A stretch of DNA of 64,000 nt from positions 186,001-250,000 of the forward strand of contig NZ_JABBGG010000001.1 in the NCBI RefSeq assembly GCF_012927275.1, given 5' to 3'. The position numbers and the translations under genes were made by a program. Shown here piece after piece: positions 45,737-55,502 of the stretch. The DNA is from Massilia polaris. GTDB lineage: Bacteria > Pseudomonadota > Gammaproteobacteria > Burkholderiales > Burkholderiaceae_D. Under the pieces are notes generated by a model, which worked only from the letters and a program-made list of their open reading frames with translations, had not been told where the DNA came from and did no database searches. Within the stretch, counting starts at the first letter, position 1. Each line of letters starts with the position of its first letter.

Positions 45737-46582
45737 TTACAGCGATGTGCGGACTGCGAATAATTCAGGGAATAGCACCACGTCGAGCATCTTGCGCAGG
45801 TAGCTGACGCCGGCGGTGCCGCCGGTGCCGCTCTTGAAACCGATGATGCGCTCCACCGTCGTCACGTGGCGGAAGCGCCAGAAGCGGAATGCGGTTTCGA
45901 GGTCGACCAGTTTTTCGGCCAGCTCGTACAGCGCCCAGTACTTGTCCGGGTCCTGGTAGACGCCCAGCCAGGCCGCCTTGACCGACTCGTCGGCTTCGGT
46001 CGGCTGGGTCCAGTCGCGGCTGAGGCGCTCGGGCGCGATGGCAAAGCCGCTGCGCGCCAGCAGCATCACCGACTCGTCGTAGACCGACGGCGCGTGCAGC
46101 TCGCGTTCCAGCACCTCGTAGGCCTGGGTGGCCTTGGTGTGCACGGCCAGCAGCGCCGCGTTCTTGTTCCCGAGGATGAACTCAAGTTCGCGGTACTGGT
46201 GCGACTGGAACCCGGACGACGCGCCCAGGTAAGGGCGGATCGCGGTGTATTCGGGCGGCGTCAGGGTGGCCAGCACGTCCCACGCATGCACCAGCTGGTC
46301 CATGATGCGGGCCACGCGCGCCAGCATCTTGAAGGCCGGCGCCAGCTCGTTGGCGCGCAGGCTGGCGCGCACCGCCTGCATCTCGTGCAGCATCAGCTTG
46401 AGCCACAGTTCGCTGGTCTGGTGCTGGACGATGAACAGCATCTCGTTGTGGTTCGGCGAGCGCGGGTGCTGGGCCGACAGGATCTGGTCAAGCCCCAGGT
46501 AGTCGCCGTAGCTCATCGCCTCGGTGAAATCCATCTTGGCGCCGTGCCACGATACCGGGCACTTTTTCTCTTCATTGGACAT
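45737..46582 (-). CDS. kynA: Tryptophan 2,3-dioxygenase
   Basis: This 281-residue haem enzyme opens the indole ring of tryptophan to N-formylkynurenine, the first step of the kynurenine pathway. Family motifs include [55 protein letters not shown] and the haem-ligand His in [14 protein letters not shown]. It lies 18 bases downstream of kynU on the same strand. The usual kynB (formamidase) is not in the window. The length matches bacterial TDO. Confidence 0.96.
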   Translation of the reverse strand: MSNEEKKCPVSWHGAKMDFTEAMSYGDYLGLDQILSAQHPRSPNHNEMLFIVQHQTSELWLKLMLHEMQAVRASLRANELAPAFKMLARVARIMDQLVHAWDVLATLTPPEYTAIRPYLGASSGFQSHQYRELEFILGNKNAALLAVHTKATQAYEVLERELHAPSVYDESVMLLARSGFAIAPERLSRDWTQPTEADESVKAAWLGVYQDPDKYWALYELAEKLVDLETAFRFWRFRHVTTVERIIGFKSGTGGTAGVSYLRKMLDVVLFPELFAVRTSL

Positions 46583-46600
46583 GGCAGGACTCTCTCTGTA

Positions 46601-47848
46601 TTAAGTAACGGCGCCGCGGCTGGCGTGGATGTCGTAGGCTTCGCGGTCAAGCACGTCGCGCAGGATCTCGACCGCGTCCCAGACGTCGGCAAAGCTGGTG
46701 TACAGCGGCGTGAAGCCGAAGCGCATGATGGCCGGTTCGCGGTAGTCGCCGATGACGCCCCGTTCGATCAGCGCCGCCATCACCGCATAGCCGTGCGGGT
46801 GGGTGAAGCTGACCTGGCTGCCGCGCCTTGCGTGCTCGCGCGGCGTCACCAGGCCAAGCGGGTGGGCGCCGCAGCGCTGTTCCACCAGCGCGATGAACAG
46901 GTCGGTCAGGGCCAGCGACTTGGCGCGGATCGCGTCCATGCCGGCCTGCTCGAAAATCTCCAGCCCGCACTCGACCATCGCCAGCGACACTACCGGCTGG
47001 GTGCCGCACAGGGCGCGGCCGATGCCTTCGCTGTGCACGAAGTCGGGCGCCATCGCAAACGGCGCGGCATGGCCCCACCAGCCGGTCAGCGGCTGGGTAA
47101 AGCGGGCCTGGTGGCGCGCCGGCACCCAGATGAAGGCCGGGGAGCCGGGGCCGCCGTTCAGGTATTTATAGGTGCAGCCCACCGCGAAGTCGGCGTTGGC
47201 GCCATGCAGGTCGAGCGGCACCGCGCCGGCCGAGTGGGCCAGGTCCCAGACCGTGACTGCTCCTTTAGCATGGGCGTGGGCGGTGAGGGCGGCCATGTCG
47301 TGCTGGTAGCCGCTACGGTAGTTGACGTGGGTGAGCATCAGCACCGCGCAGTCGGCGTCGACGGCGGCCGGCAGTTGTTCTGCCGAATCGACCAGGCGCA
47401 CGCTGTAGCCGCGGTCCAGCCAGCTGGCCAGGCCCTGGGCCATATAGATATCGGTGGGGAAGTTGCTGCGCTCGGTGACGATGACCTTGCGCGCGGCGTT
47501 AGGGCCATCGGCCTGCAGGTGCACGGCCGCGGCCAGCGCCTTGAACAGGTTCAGCGAGGTGGTGTCGGTGACGACCACTTCGCCGGCCTTGCCGCCGATC
47601 AGCGGGGCCAGCCTGTCGCCGAGGCGGCGCGGCATGTCGAACCAGCCGGCGGTGTTCCAGCTGCGGATCAGGTCGCGACCCCATTCACGGGCGATCACTT
47701 GCTGCGCGCGCTCCAGCGCAGCCTTCGGCCGTGCGCCCAGTGAATTGCCATCCAGGTAGATGACGCCGTCAGGCAGGTCGAATTGCGCGCGCAGCGGGGC
47801 GAGGGCGTCGTGGGCGTCGAGGGCAACGCAGTCTTGCTGGGTGGTCAT
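46601..47848 (-). CDS. kynU: Kynureninase
   Basis: This 415-residue PLP enzyme cleaves kynurenine to anthranilate and alanine. It has the N-terminal segment [18 protein letters not shown], the PLP lysine in [18 protein letters not shown] and a complete fold-type-I core. With kynA it takes tryptophan toward anthranilate, for catabolism or quinolone-type signals. It is the first gene of the kynU-kynA pair, the opposite order to the usual kynBU/kynA arrangement. The gap upstream holds the boxes before flhD. Confidence 0.95.
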   Translation of the reverse strand: MTTQQDCVALDAHDALAPLRAQFDLPDGVIYLDGNSLGARPKAALERAQQVIAREWGRDLIRSWNTAGWFDMPRRLGDRLAPLIGGKAGEVVVTDTTSLNLFKALAAAVHLQADGPNAARKVIVTERSNFPTDIYMAQGLASWLDRGYSVRLVDSAEQLPAAVDADCAVLMLTHVNYRSGYQHDMAALTAHAHAKGAVTVWDLAHSAGAVPLDLHGANADFAVGCTYKYLNGGPGSPAFIWVPARHQARFTQPLTGWWGHAAPFAMAPDFVHSEGIGRALCGTQPVVSLAMVECGLEIFEQAGMDAIRAKSLALTDLFIALVEQRCGAHPLGLVTPREHARRGSQVSFTHPHGYAVMAALIERGVIGDYREPAIMRFGFTPLYTSFADVWDAVEILRDVLDREAYDIHASRGAVT

Positions 47849-48012
47849 GGGCCGCCTTAGTCAAATGCAAAGTGCAGCGAGTGTACCAAGAAAATTCGGG
47901 ATGTCGGTAGTGAAACGATACTCCTTTTTTCATTCACGGCGACATTCTGTATCGGAATCGGCCGGGTTCGCCAACTGAATGTAAGAAATTGAAAAAACGT
48001 TCGGCCTGCCCC

Positions 48013-48039
48013 TAAAGTTTGGCCAAACTCAGCCGTAAC
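48013..48039 (+). promoter_or_regulatory. Sigma-28 (FliA)-like promoter box 1 upstream of flhDC
   Basis: TAAAGTTT-N11-GCCGTAAC is close to the FliA consensus TAAAGTTT-N11-GCCGATAA. It is preceded by CCC, as are the next two boxes. It is about 455 bases before flhD. Confidence 0.7.
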
Positions 48040-48103
48040 CGGTTCAGACAGGGGAAGTCGGCATGTTTTTTGATGAATTTTCAAAAATATCTGCTCAGGA
48101 CCC

Positions 48104-48130
48104 TAAAGTTCCCGGAACGGCTGACGTTAA
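48104..48130 (+). promoter_or_regulatory. Sigma-28-like promoter box 2 upstream of flhDC
   Basis: TAAAGTTC-N11-GACGTTAA, preceded by CCC. It lies 91 bases after box 1. Confidence 0.6.
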
Positions 48131-48191
48131 TGACTCAGACGCGGGGCGCCAGGAATTTTGAAGAAACATCAAAAAAATTCAAGATTGACCC

Positions 48192-48218
48192 TAAAGTTCT
48201 TAAAAAGTTTGACGTAAA
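48192..48218 (+). promoter_or_regulatory. Sigma-28-like promoter box 3 upstream of flhDC
   Basis: TAAAGTTC-N11-GACGTAAA, preceded by CC. It lies 88 bases after box 2 and about 275 bases before flhD. The rest of the gap (47849-48492) holds no convincing gene. Confidence 0.6.
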
Positions 48219-48492
48219 CGGTACAAGACGACGAAATGTCCGCGCCGCCAGGTGCCGCTATCGAGCCGTAAACACAACTTATTTCCGCCCCTGTTTCATA
48301 GGGGCGCGACCACGATTCGAGGGCGTCTGTCAGACGAACACCTACGGATCGACTTCGCCATTCCCTCACCCAAAATACAGGCTCCCGCCTATTCCCGGTT
48401 TGTTGCCGTGAGTCCAGAATCTATCTCATCGGCAATACAAACACGGCGGTTCGCACAGCGGACCACGGAAAAACGGATTCAAGGAGATGGAA

Positions 48493-48810
48493 ATGACGGC
48501 GAACGACATGATGGCGGAAATTCGTGATGCAAACCTGAGCTACCTGATGCTCGCGCAGCAGATGATCCGTGCCGACAAGGTCACCGCAATCTTCCGTCTC
48601 GGCATCTCCGCTGAAATCGCCGACCTGATCGAAGCGATGAGCAACGCCCAGATCCTCAAGCTGGCAGGCGGCAACATGATGCTGGCCCGCTTCCGCTTCG
48701 ACGACGGCGCCATCCTGTCGATGCTGACCAACTACAATAAAGACCGTTCGCTGGCCCAGTCCCACGCCGCCATCCTGATGGCCGGCCAGCCAGTCGAAGA
48801 AATCGCTTAA
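48493..48810 (+). CDS. flhD: Flagellar master regulator FlhD
   Basis: This 105-residue protein matches FlhD along its length (MMAEIRDANLSYLMLAQQMI, RADKVTAIFRLGISAEIADL). With FlhC it forms the hexamer that activates class II flagellar genes. The ATG at 48493 was chosen over 48487 because AAGGAG sits directly against the earlier one. flhC follows after 58 bases. Confidence 0.96.
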   Translation: MTANDMMAEIRDANLSYLMLAQQMIRADKVTAIFRLGISAEIADLIEAMSNAQILKLAGGNMMLARFRFDDGAILSMLTNYNKDRSLAQSHAAILMAGQPVEEIA

Positions 48811-48868
48811 GTTACTTAAGTCGCCGTAGTCAGCAGCATCTTTGGTTAAATCGTCGGGGAGTAGGGTA

Positions 48869-49417
48869 ATGACTAAGAAAAGCGTTGTGTCCGAAGCGCA
48901 GGAAATCCAGCTTGCGATCGAACTGATCCAGCTCGGCGCCCGCCTCCAGTTGCTCGAAACCGAAGTCTCGCTGTCGCGCGAGCGCCTGCTCAAGCTGTAC
49001 AAGGAACTCAAAGGCATGTCGCCGCCAAAGGGCATGCTGCCGTTTTCGGCGGACTGGTTCCTGACCTGGCAGCCGAACATCCATTCCTCGCTGTTCATCA
49101 ATATCCACAAATTCCTGGTCGAACACGCCGGCGCTGCCGGCATCCAGGCTGTGATGAAGGCGTACAAGCTGTACCTCGAACAAATGCCGCCGGAAGCCGG
49201 CGCCGAACCGGTGCTGTCGCTGACCCGCGCGTGGACGCTGGTGCGCTTCTTCCATAGCAAGATGCTGGCCGTCGCCCCGTGCGCCAAATGCCAGGGCAAG
49301 TTCGTCGTCAACTGCCTCGACCTGAACCACGGCTACCTGTGCGGCCTGTGCCATATGCCTTCGCGCGCCGGCAAGACCAAGAAGTCGCGCGAAGCCGAGG
49401 CGCTGCTGGCAGCGTGA
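48869..49417 (+). CDS. flhC: Flagellar master regulator FlhC
   Basis: This 182-residue protein matches FlhC. The four zinc-binding Cys are in APCAKCQGKFVVNCLD and LCGLCHM. It pairs with FlhD to bind DNA and recruit sigma-70 polymerase. GGGGAG precedes the ATG at 48869; the frame extends upstream without reason. Confidence 0.96.
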   Translation: MTKKSVVSEAQEIQLAIELIQLGARLQLLETEVSLSRERLLKLYKELKGMSPPKGMLPFSADWFLTWQPNIHSSLFINIHKFLVEHAGAAGIQAVMKAYKLYLEQMPPEAGAEPVLSLTRAWTLVRFFHSKMLAVAPCAKCQGKFVVNCLDLNHGYLCGLCHMPSRAGKTKKSREAEALLAA

Positions 49418-49454
49418 CTTCCGCGACTCCCGTATTCCAGCTGAAGGGCAGGGC

Positions 49455-50225
49455 ATGAGCCTTGCCCTTTTGCGCATCTGGCGCACCCCCGCGCTGCAGG
49501 CGCTGCTGATCCAGGCCGGCGCCTTCGCACCTACCCTTGCCGTGGTGTTCCTGCTGGCGCGCGCCGGCGTCCCGGTGTCCTACCTCGGCGCCGCTGTTGT
49601 CCATGGCGTGCTGGCCGCCGGCCTGACCTGGTGGCGCGGCCTGGCGCGCTGGTGGTGCGCGATCCAGTTGGCTTTTCCGCTGGCGCTGTACGGCGCGCTG
49701 ATGCTGGCGCTGCCGCCGCTGCTATTCCTGGCCGCTTTTGTCTTTTTGCTCACACTGTACTGGTCGACTTTCCGCACCCAGGTGCCGTATTACCCGTCCG
49801 GCAAGCGCGCCTGGGACGAGGTCGCCGCGCTGCTGCCGCCCGGCCGCGCGGTGTCGATGATCGATATCGGCAGCGGCCTCGGCGGGCTAGTGCTGGACCT
49901 GGCGCGGCGCCGCCCCGAGTCGCGCTTCACCGGCATCGAACTGGCCCCGCTGCCATGGCTGGCCAGCCGCATCCGCGCCGCCGCCATCGGCAGCAGCGCC
50001 AGCTTCATCCGCGGCGACTATGAGCAGCTCGATTTCGGCGACTACGACCTGGTATTCGCCTACCTGTCGCCGGCCGCGATGAGCGCGCTGTGGCGCAAGG
50101 CAAGCGCCGAAATGCGCCCGGGTTCGGTTTTAGTCAGTTATGAATTTTTGATAACGGGAAAAGCACCGGACCTTACCATTGCGCCAATAGGCCGCGGACC
50201 AAATGTTTTCGTATGGCACTTTTAA
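49455..50225 (+). CDS. Membrane-anchored class I SAM methyltransferase
   Basis: This 256-residue protein has three to four N-terminal hydrophobic helices (residues 13-105) and a cytoplasmic methyltransferase domain with motif I SMIDIGSGLGGLVLDLA (near 132), the acidic SAM contact in FTGIELAPLPWLA and a motif IV-like DYDLVFAYLSP. It lies between flhC and motA, on the same strand. Its substrate is unknown; a lipid or membrane protein is likely. It may have been inserted into the flagellar cluster or serve motility. The ATG at 49455 is the first of the hydrophobic region. Confidence 0.8.
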   Translation: MSLALLRIWRTPALQALLIQAGAFAPTLAVVFLLARAGVPVSYLGAAVVHGVLAAGLTWWRGLARWWCAIQLAFPLALYGALMLALPPLLFLAAFVFLLTLYWSTFRTQVPYYPSGKRAWDEVAALLPPGRAVSMIDIGSGLGGLVLDLARRRPESRFTGIELAPLPWLASRIRAAAIGSSASFIRGDYEQLDFGDYDLVFAYLSPAAMSALWRKASAEMRPGSVLVSYEFLITGKAPDLTIAPIGRGPNVFVWHF

Positions 50226-50264
50226 GAGACAAAACAGGCCTTTTTACTTGCCCGGTGGTCATTC

Positions 50265-50291
50265 TCAAGTTATTGTGATTCCGTACGTAAA
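50265..50291 (+). promoter_or_regulatory. Weak sigma-28-like box upstream of motA
   Basis: TCAAGTTA-N11-TACGTAAA resembles the boxes before flhD but differs at three positions from the consensus. It lies about 93 bases before the motA start. Confidence 0.35.
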
Positions 50292-50383
50292 TAATTGAGT
50301 TGAATGCTGACCGCGTCACCTGACCCGCATCACGCCTTCGCGCATCGCATCGTCCAGAACAAAATTCCACTTGGGAGTACCTG

Positions 50384-51244
50384 TTGTTAGTCATTATCGG
50401 ATACGTCATCGTCATCGGATCGGTGTTTGGCGGCTTTGCCTTAACTGGCGGCCACCTAGCCTCCCTGTTCCAGCCGCTTGAGCTGCTGATGATTGGCGGC
50501 GCCGCCGTTGGTGCCTTCTTTGTTGGCAACAATGGCAAGGCGATCAAGGCGACGATGACGGCGCTTCCTACCGTTCTCAAGGGTTCACGCCATACCAAGG
50601 CGCTCTACATGGAGCTGATGTCGCTGCTGTTCGACGTGCTCTCCAAGGTGCGCAAGGAAGGCTTGATGTCGATCGAAAGCGATATCGACAGCCCGGACGA
50701 GAGCCCGCTGTTCTCGAAGTACCCTGGGGTGCTGGCCGACCACCACATCGTCGAGTTCATGACCGACTACCTGCGCCTGATGGTATCGGGCAACATGGAC
50801 GCCTTCCAGATCGAAAACCTGATGGACAACGAGATCGAGACGCACCACCACGAAGGCGCCGTGCCGGCCCACGTGATCGCCAAGATCGGCGACGGCCTGC
50901 CGGCCTTCGGTATCGTTGCCGCCGTGATGGGCGTGGTCCACACCATGGAATCGGTCGGCATTCCTCCGGCCGAGCTGGGCATCCTGATCGCCAAGGCGCT
51001 GGTCGGTACCTTCCTCGGTATTTTGCTGGCCTACGGCTTCGTCACTCCGCTGTCGAGCCTGCTGGAACAGAAGCTGGAAGAAGAGGCCAAGATGTTCCAG
51101 TGCGTCAAAGTAACGCTGCTGGCCAGCCTGAACGGCTACGCGCCGGCGCTGGCCGTCGAGTTCGGCCGCAAGGTCTTGTATTCGACCGAACGCCCGACCT
51201 TCGCCGAGCTGGAAGAGCACATCAAGAAATCGAAAGCGAAGTAA
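50384..51244 (+). CDS. motA: Flagellar stator protein MotA
   Basis: This 286-residue inner-membrane protein has four helices and the MotA motifs (PLELLMIGGAAVGAFFVGN, GDGLPAFGIVAAVMGVV, and ALVGTFLGILLAYGFVTPLS). With MotB it forms the proton channel and torque generator. It starts with a TTG, eight bases after GGGAG; no ATG is available in that place. TTG starts reduce translation and might set stator level. motB follows after 56 bases. Confidence 0.95.
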   Translation: MLVIIGYVIVIGSVFGGFALTGGHLASLFQPLELLMIGGAAVGAFFVGNNGKAIKATMTALPTVLKGSRHTKALYMELMSLLFDVLSKVRKEGLMSIESDIDSPDESPLFSKYPGVLADHHIVEFMTDYLRLMVSGNMDAFQIENLMDNEIETHHHEGAVPAHVIAKIGDGLPAFGIVAAVMGVVHTMESVGIPPAELGILIAKALVGTFLGILLAYGFVTPLSSLLEQKLEEEAKMFQCVKVTLLASLNGYAPALAVEFGRKVLYSTERPTFAELEEHIKKSKAK

Positions 51245-51300
51245 GCTGCGATCCGGCCTATCCACAATGTCTAGTGTAAACAACACCACCCGGAGCCCTT

Positions 51301-52236
51301 ATGGCGGATGAAGGCCTGCGCCCGATTATCGTCAAGCGCATCAAGAAGACCGCGGGCGGCCATCATGGCGGCGCGTGGAAGATCGCCTACGCCGACTTCG
51401 TGACGGCGATGATGGCCTTCTTCCTGCTGATGTGGCTGCTCGGCTCCACCACCAAGGGCGACCTCAACGGCATCTCCGAATACTTCCAGACCCCGCTGAA
51501 GGTGGCGATGTCGGGCGGCTCGGGCAGCGGCGACAGCTCGTCGGTGATCCAGGGCGGCGGCACCGACATGACGCGCCGCACCGGCCAGGTCAAGAAGGGC
51601 GAGACCATCCCGGAGAAGAAGACCTACGACCTGAAGGCCGCCAAGGCGATGGTCGAGCGCGAGGAAGCGGCGCGCCTGCGCATGCTCAAGGGCAAGATGG
51701 AAGCGGTGATCGAAGCCAACCCGCTGCTCAAGAAGTACAAGAACCAGCTGCTGATCGACATGACCAGCGAAGGCCTGCGCATCCAGGTGGTCGACGAGAA
51801 GCACCGGCCCATGTTCGAGCTGGCCAAGGCCGAACTGCAGCCGTACACGCGCGAGATCCTGCACGTGATCGCGATCGTGCTGAACGAAGTGCCGAACAAG
51901 GTCGGCCTGTCGGGCCACACCGATTCGACGCCTTACATGAGCGACGCCGGCTACAGCAACTGGGAGCTGTCGGCCGACCGCGCCAACGCCTCGCGGCGCG
52001 AACTGGTGATGGGCGGCCTGTCGGACGACAAGATCCTGCGCGTGGTGGGACTGGCCTCGGCCGCCCACCTCGACAAGCTCGATCCGTTCAATCCGATCAA
52101 CCGGCGCATCAGCATCATCGTGATGAACAAGAAAACAGAAGAAGCCGTCATGCGCGACAGCGCCTCGATCGAGGTCGAGGCTGGCGCGGGAGCGCAGGCC
52201 GCTGGAACCGCGCCGGCAGCGCCTGCCGCGCAATGA
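51301..52236 (+). CDS. motB: Flagellar stator protein MotB
   Basis: This 311-residue protein has a basic N-terminus, the single helix with the proton-carrying Asp32 (KIAYADFVTAMMAFFLLMWL), a plug/linker and a C-terminal OmpA-like peptidoglycan-binding domain (VGLSGHTDSTPYMSDAGYSN). The C-terminus carries an extra Ala/Gly/Pro tail. It anchors the stator to the wall around the motor. motA precedes it. Confidence 0.95.
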   Translation: MADEGLRPIIVKRIKKTAGGHHGGAWKIAYADFVTAMMAFFLLMWLLGSTTKGDLNGISEYFQTPLKVAMSGGSGSGDSSSVIQGGGTDMTRRTGQVKKGETIPEKKTYDLKAAKAMVEREEAARLRMLKGKMEAVIEANPLLKKYKNQLLIDMTSEGLRIQVVDEKHRPMFELAKAELQPYTREILHVIAIVLNEVPNKVGLSGHTDSTPYMSDAGYSNWELSADRANASRRELVMGGLSDDKILRVVGLASAAHLDKLDPFNPINRRISIIVMNKKTEEAVMRDSASIEVEAGAGAQAAGTAPAAPAAQ

Positions 52237-52263
52237 CGGTCGGATAGGGAACTGGAGAAGTCA

Positions 52264-52812
52264 ATGCCAAGAAAAAAAATACTGGGGTCGCATGTCAAAC
52301 GCCTGCTGTCGGGCGTGTCCGATCACGGCCGCCGCCACCTGGCCGAGGTTGAAACCGACCTGCGCCAGACCGAGGTGCTGCTGGAAGAAGCGATCGAAAA
52401 GCTGACCACCAGCTTCATGGCGATCCACACCGCGGTGGGCGACCGCCAGGGCACCATCAACATGCTGCTGGCCGGCCAGACCCCGAGCGCGGAAGACAGC
52501 GAGCGGCTGGGCGCCATGTCGGGCGAGATCGGCCTGCATGTGAATGCGGCGATCACCAGCATGCAGTTCCAGGACATGACCAGCCAGCTGCTCGACCGCA
52601 CGCTCAAGCGCGTGACAGGGCTGCGCGAATTCCTCGACACGGTCGGCGCGCACGGCGAACATATCCTGCCCGAAAGCGGCAGCGAGGAAATCGTCGACCT
52701 GCTCGGCAAAGTCAGCATGGCGCTGGCGATCCAGTCGCTGGAATTGCGCAGCGCCTTGCGGAAAGCAGTCAATCAGCAGCATCTGGAAAGCGGCGACATA
52801 GAATTGTTCTAG
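52264..52812 (+). CDS. CheZ-like chemotaxis protein
   Basis: This 182-residue mostly helical protein contains SMQFQDMTSQLLDRTLKRV, in which Asp104 and Gln108 match the DxxxQ catalytic pattern of CheZ phosphatases. It differs from the CheZ at 60906 (which has the classic DFQDLTGQ). It lies between motB and cheY, 27 bases after motB. It may remove phosphate from a CheY or act as a coupled regulator. It lacks a recognisable CheY-peptide tail. Betaproteobacterial che clusters sometimes carry such a protein. Confidence 0.75.
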   Translation: MPRKKILGSHVKRLLSGVSDHGRRHLAEVETDLRQTEVLLEEAIEKLTTSFMAIHTAVGDRQGTINMLLAGQTPSAEDSERLGAMSGEIGLHVNAAITSMQFQDMTSQLLDRTLKRVTGLREFLDTVGAHGEHILPESGSEEIVDLLGKVSMALAIQSLELRSALRKAVNQQHLESGDIELF

Positions 52813-52876
52813 TCCCTTACGTTAAACCACCGCAGGGCGCACGCGCCCCGATCTTAAAAAAAGCAGGAGCACAAAG

Positions 52877-53242
52877 ATGGCAAAAACAATTCTCGCAGTC
52901 GACGATTCCAGTTCGCTGCGCCAGATGGTCGCCTTCAGCCTGAAGGCCGCCGGCTACAACGTGGTCGAGGCGGTCGACGGCCAGGACGGCCTGGAAAAGG
53001 CCAAGCTGCAGGCCGTCGACCTGGTCCTGACCGACCAGAACATGCCGCGCATGGACGGCCTCGCGCTGATCAAGCTGCTGCGCGAGCTGCCTGAGTACCA
53101 GAAGACCCCGATCCTGATGCTGACGACCGAATCGTCCGACGAAATGAAGTCGAAGGGCCGCGCGGCCGGCGCCAATGGCTGGCTGGTGAAACCGTTCGAC
53201 CCGCAACGCCTGATCGAAGTCGTCAAAAAAGTAATCGGCTGA
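52877..53242 (+). CDS. cheY: Chemotaxis response regulator CheY (first copy)
   Basis: This 121-residue single receiver domain has the acidic pair Asp9-Asp10, phospho-Asp53 (LVLTDQNMPRMDG), the Thr in LMLTTESSDE and Lys in WLVKPFDP. It lacks a DNA-binding domain. It differs from the second CheY at 60515, so the two may have separate roles: motor control or phosphate sink. cheA follows after 54 bases. Confidence 0.93.
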   Translation: MAKTILAVDDSSSLRQMVAFSLKAAGYNVVEAVDGQDGLEKAKLQAVDLVLTDQNMPRMDGLALIKLLRELPEYQKTPILMLTTESSDEMKSKGRAAGANGWLVKPFDPQRLIEVVKKVIG

Positions 53243-53296
53243 TCAACGGCTGGGAGCACGAGCAATGATGCATCGCGAAATTCATGGAGTTCCATC

Positions 53297-55468
53297 ATGA
53301 CCATCGACATAAGCCAGTTTTTCCAGGTCTTCTTCGATGAAGCCGAAGAGCTGCTGGCTGAAATGGAACGCCTGCTGCTGGCCGTCGACATCGGCGCGCC
53401 CGACGCCGAGGACCTGAATGCGGTATTCCGCACGGCGCACTCGGTGAAGGGCGGCGCGTCGACGTTCGGCCTGAACGACATGACCGAAGTGACGCACATC
53501 CTCGAGTCGCTGCTGGACCGCATCCGCAAGGGCGAGATGCCGCTCACCGCCGAACACGTGGACGCGTTCCTGCAGGCCAAGGACATCCTCAAGATGCAGC
53601 TGGACGGCCATCGCAACGGCGCCGCGGTCGACCAGGACGCGGTCGCCAACGTGCGCATGATGCTGCAGGAGCTGTCGCAGGACGATCTGGGCGGCACTCC
53701 GCTGGTGGCCGCCGCCGCGGCGCCGGTCGCCTCGTTCGCGCTGGGCGGCACCGCCACATCGGCGGTAGCCGAAGGCGCGCGCCGCTTCCGCATCGAACTG
53801 CCGAAGGTCGAGCAGCGCGAGGTCAACGCGCTGGCGGCTGAAGTCGGCCTGCTGGGCCGCGTGTCGGTGGCGCCGCTCGCCGGCGGCTGCTCGGCGATCA
53901 TCGTCACCACGCACGAAAGCCTGGACGACATCATCGCCATTTGCTCGTTCGTGCTGGACCCGGACGACCTGAAGATTTTTGAAGCGCCGGCGCTGACCCC
54001 GGAGCAGCGCGCGATCGAGGACGCCGCGCGCGCCAAGGTGGAGCGCGACCAGGGCTATGGTTTCTTCGACGCCGACGACGCGCCGGCAGCCGGCCCGGAG
54101 CTGAGCGACGACGAGCGCGGCTACGGCTTCTTCCAGCCGATTGACCAAATCCGCGCCGCCGCGACGGCCAACCGTGCCGCCAAGGCGGTGCAGGCCACGG
54201 CCGAAGGGCTGGAGACCGACGCGGCAGCCGAGAAGAAGCTGGTCGTGAAGAAGGACGACAAGGCGGTCGCGCATGGCGCCGAATCGTCGTCGATCCGGGT
54301 GTCGATCGAGAAGGTCGACCAGCTGATCAACCTGATCGGCGAACTGGTGATCACCCAGGCGATGATCGAGCAGCGCAGCGATTCGCTCGACCCGATGGTG
54401 CACGAGCGCCTGCTCAACAGCGTCAGCCAGCTGACCCGCAACACGCGCGACCTGCAGGAAGCGGTGATGTCGATCCGGATGATGCCGATGGACTTCGTGT
54501 TCTCGCGCTTCCCGCGCATGGTGCGCGACCTGGCCGGCAAGCTTGGCAAGAAGGTCGATTTCATCACCAACGGCGCCGCCACGGAACTGGACAAGGGCCT
54601 GATCGAGCGCATCGTCGACCCGCTGACCCACCTGGTCCGCAACAGCATCGACCACGGCATCGAAATGCCGGAAGTGCGCCGCGCCGCGGGCAAGACCGAC
54701 ACCGGACGCCTGTTCCTGTCGGCGGCCCACCAGGGTGGCAATATCATGATTGAGGTGGCCGACGACGGCGGCGGGCTGAATCGCGAACGGATCCTGGCCA
54801 AGGCGGCCGAGAACGGCATCGCAGTGTCCGATGCGATGACCGACTCCGAAGTCTGGCAGCTGATTTTCGCGCCGGGCTTCTCGACCGCCGAAGCGGTCAC
54901 CGACGTCTCCGGGCGCGGCGTCGGCATGGATGTCGTCAAGCGCAATATCGCCGCGATGGGCGGCAGCGTCGACATCCGCTCGGCGCGCGGCTTCGGCACC
55001 ACCATCTCGATTTCGCTGCCGCTGACCCTGGCGATTTTGGACGGCATGTCGATCCGCTGCGGCGAGGAAGTCTACATCCTGCCGCTCGGCTTCGTGGTCG
55101 AGTCGCTGCAGCCGGCGCCGGACGACATCAAGGAAATCGCCGGCCGCGGCCGCGTGATCAAGGTGCGCGGCGAATACCTGCCGCTGATCCCGCTGTACCA
55201 GATGTTCGAGATCGCGCCGCGCTTTACCAATCCGTGCGAGGGCATCGTCGTGATCCTCGAGTCGGAAGGGCGCAAGGCCGCGCTGTTCGTGGACGACCTG
55301 GTCGGCCAGCAGCAGGTCGTGGTCAAGAACCTCGAATCGAATTACCGCAAGGTCACCGGCATTTCCGGCGCCACCATCCTGGGCGACGGCGGCGTATCGC
55401 TGATTCTCGATGTATCGGCGCTGATCCGCTCGTCGCGCCAGCTGGCCGACGACATTATTTTCTCTTAA
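53297..55468 (+). CDS. cheA: Chemotaxis histidine kinase CheA
   Basis: This 723-residue kinase has an HPt domain with phospho-His48 (FRTAHSVKGGAS), a CheY/CheB-binding-like P2 region (near 170-230), the P3 dimer helices (SIRVSIEKVDQLINLIGEL), an ATPase domain (HLVRNSIDHGIE, GRGVGMDVVKRNI) and a C-terminal CheW-like domain (LPLGFVVESLQPAPDDI). It phosphorylates CheY and CheB in response to receptors. The core follows the E. coli type with a longer linker. cheW follows after 34 bases. Confidence 0.97.
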   Translation: MTIDISQFFQVFFDEAEELLAEMERLLLAVDIGAPDAEDLNAVFRTAHSVKGGASTFGLNDMTEVTHILESLLDRIRKGEMPLTAEHVDAFLQAKDILKMQLDGHRNGAAVDQDAVANVRMMLQELSQDDLGGTPLVAAAAAPVASFALGGTATSAVAEGARRFRIELPKVEQREVNALAAEVGLLGRVSVAPLAGGCSAIIVTTHESLDDIIAICSFVLDPDDLKIFEAPALTPEQRAIEDAARAKVERDQGYGFFDADDAPAAGPELSDDERGYGFFQPIDQIRAAATANRAAKAVQATAEGLETDAAAEKKLVVKKDDKAVAHGAESSSIRVSIEKVDQLINLIGELVITQAMIEQRSDSLDPMVHERLLNSVSQLTRNTRDLQEAVMSIRMMPMDFVFSRFPRMVRDLAGKLGKKVDFITNGAATELDKGLIERIVDPLTHLVRNSIDHGIEMPEVRRAAGKTDTGRLFLSAAHQGGNIMIEVADDGGGLNRERILAKAAENGIAVSDAMTDSEVWQLIFAPGFSTAEAVTDVSGRGVGMDVVKRNIAAMGGSVDIRSARGFGTTISISLPLTLAILDGMSIRCGEEVYILPLGFVVESLQPAPDDIKEIAGRGRVIKVRGEYLPLIPLYQMFEIAPRFTNPCEGIVVILESEGRKAALFVDDLVGQQQVVVKNLESNYRKVTGISGATILGDGGVSLILDVSALIRSSRQLADDIIFS

Positions 55469-55502
55469 TTTTTTTCGCGATTACCCAGAATAGGAATTCA
55501 TC

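Noticed and set aside
45433-45803. Short open frames in the AT-rich gap before kynA.
   Set aside because: They lack ribosome sites and overlap the hairpin; the gap is better read as regulatory.
48019-48411. A 130-residue open frame before flhD.
   Set aside because: It runs through the three sigma-28-like boxes, has no ribosome site and no protein-like composition.
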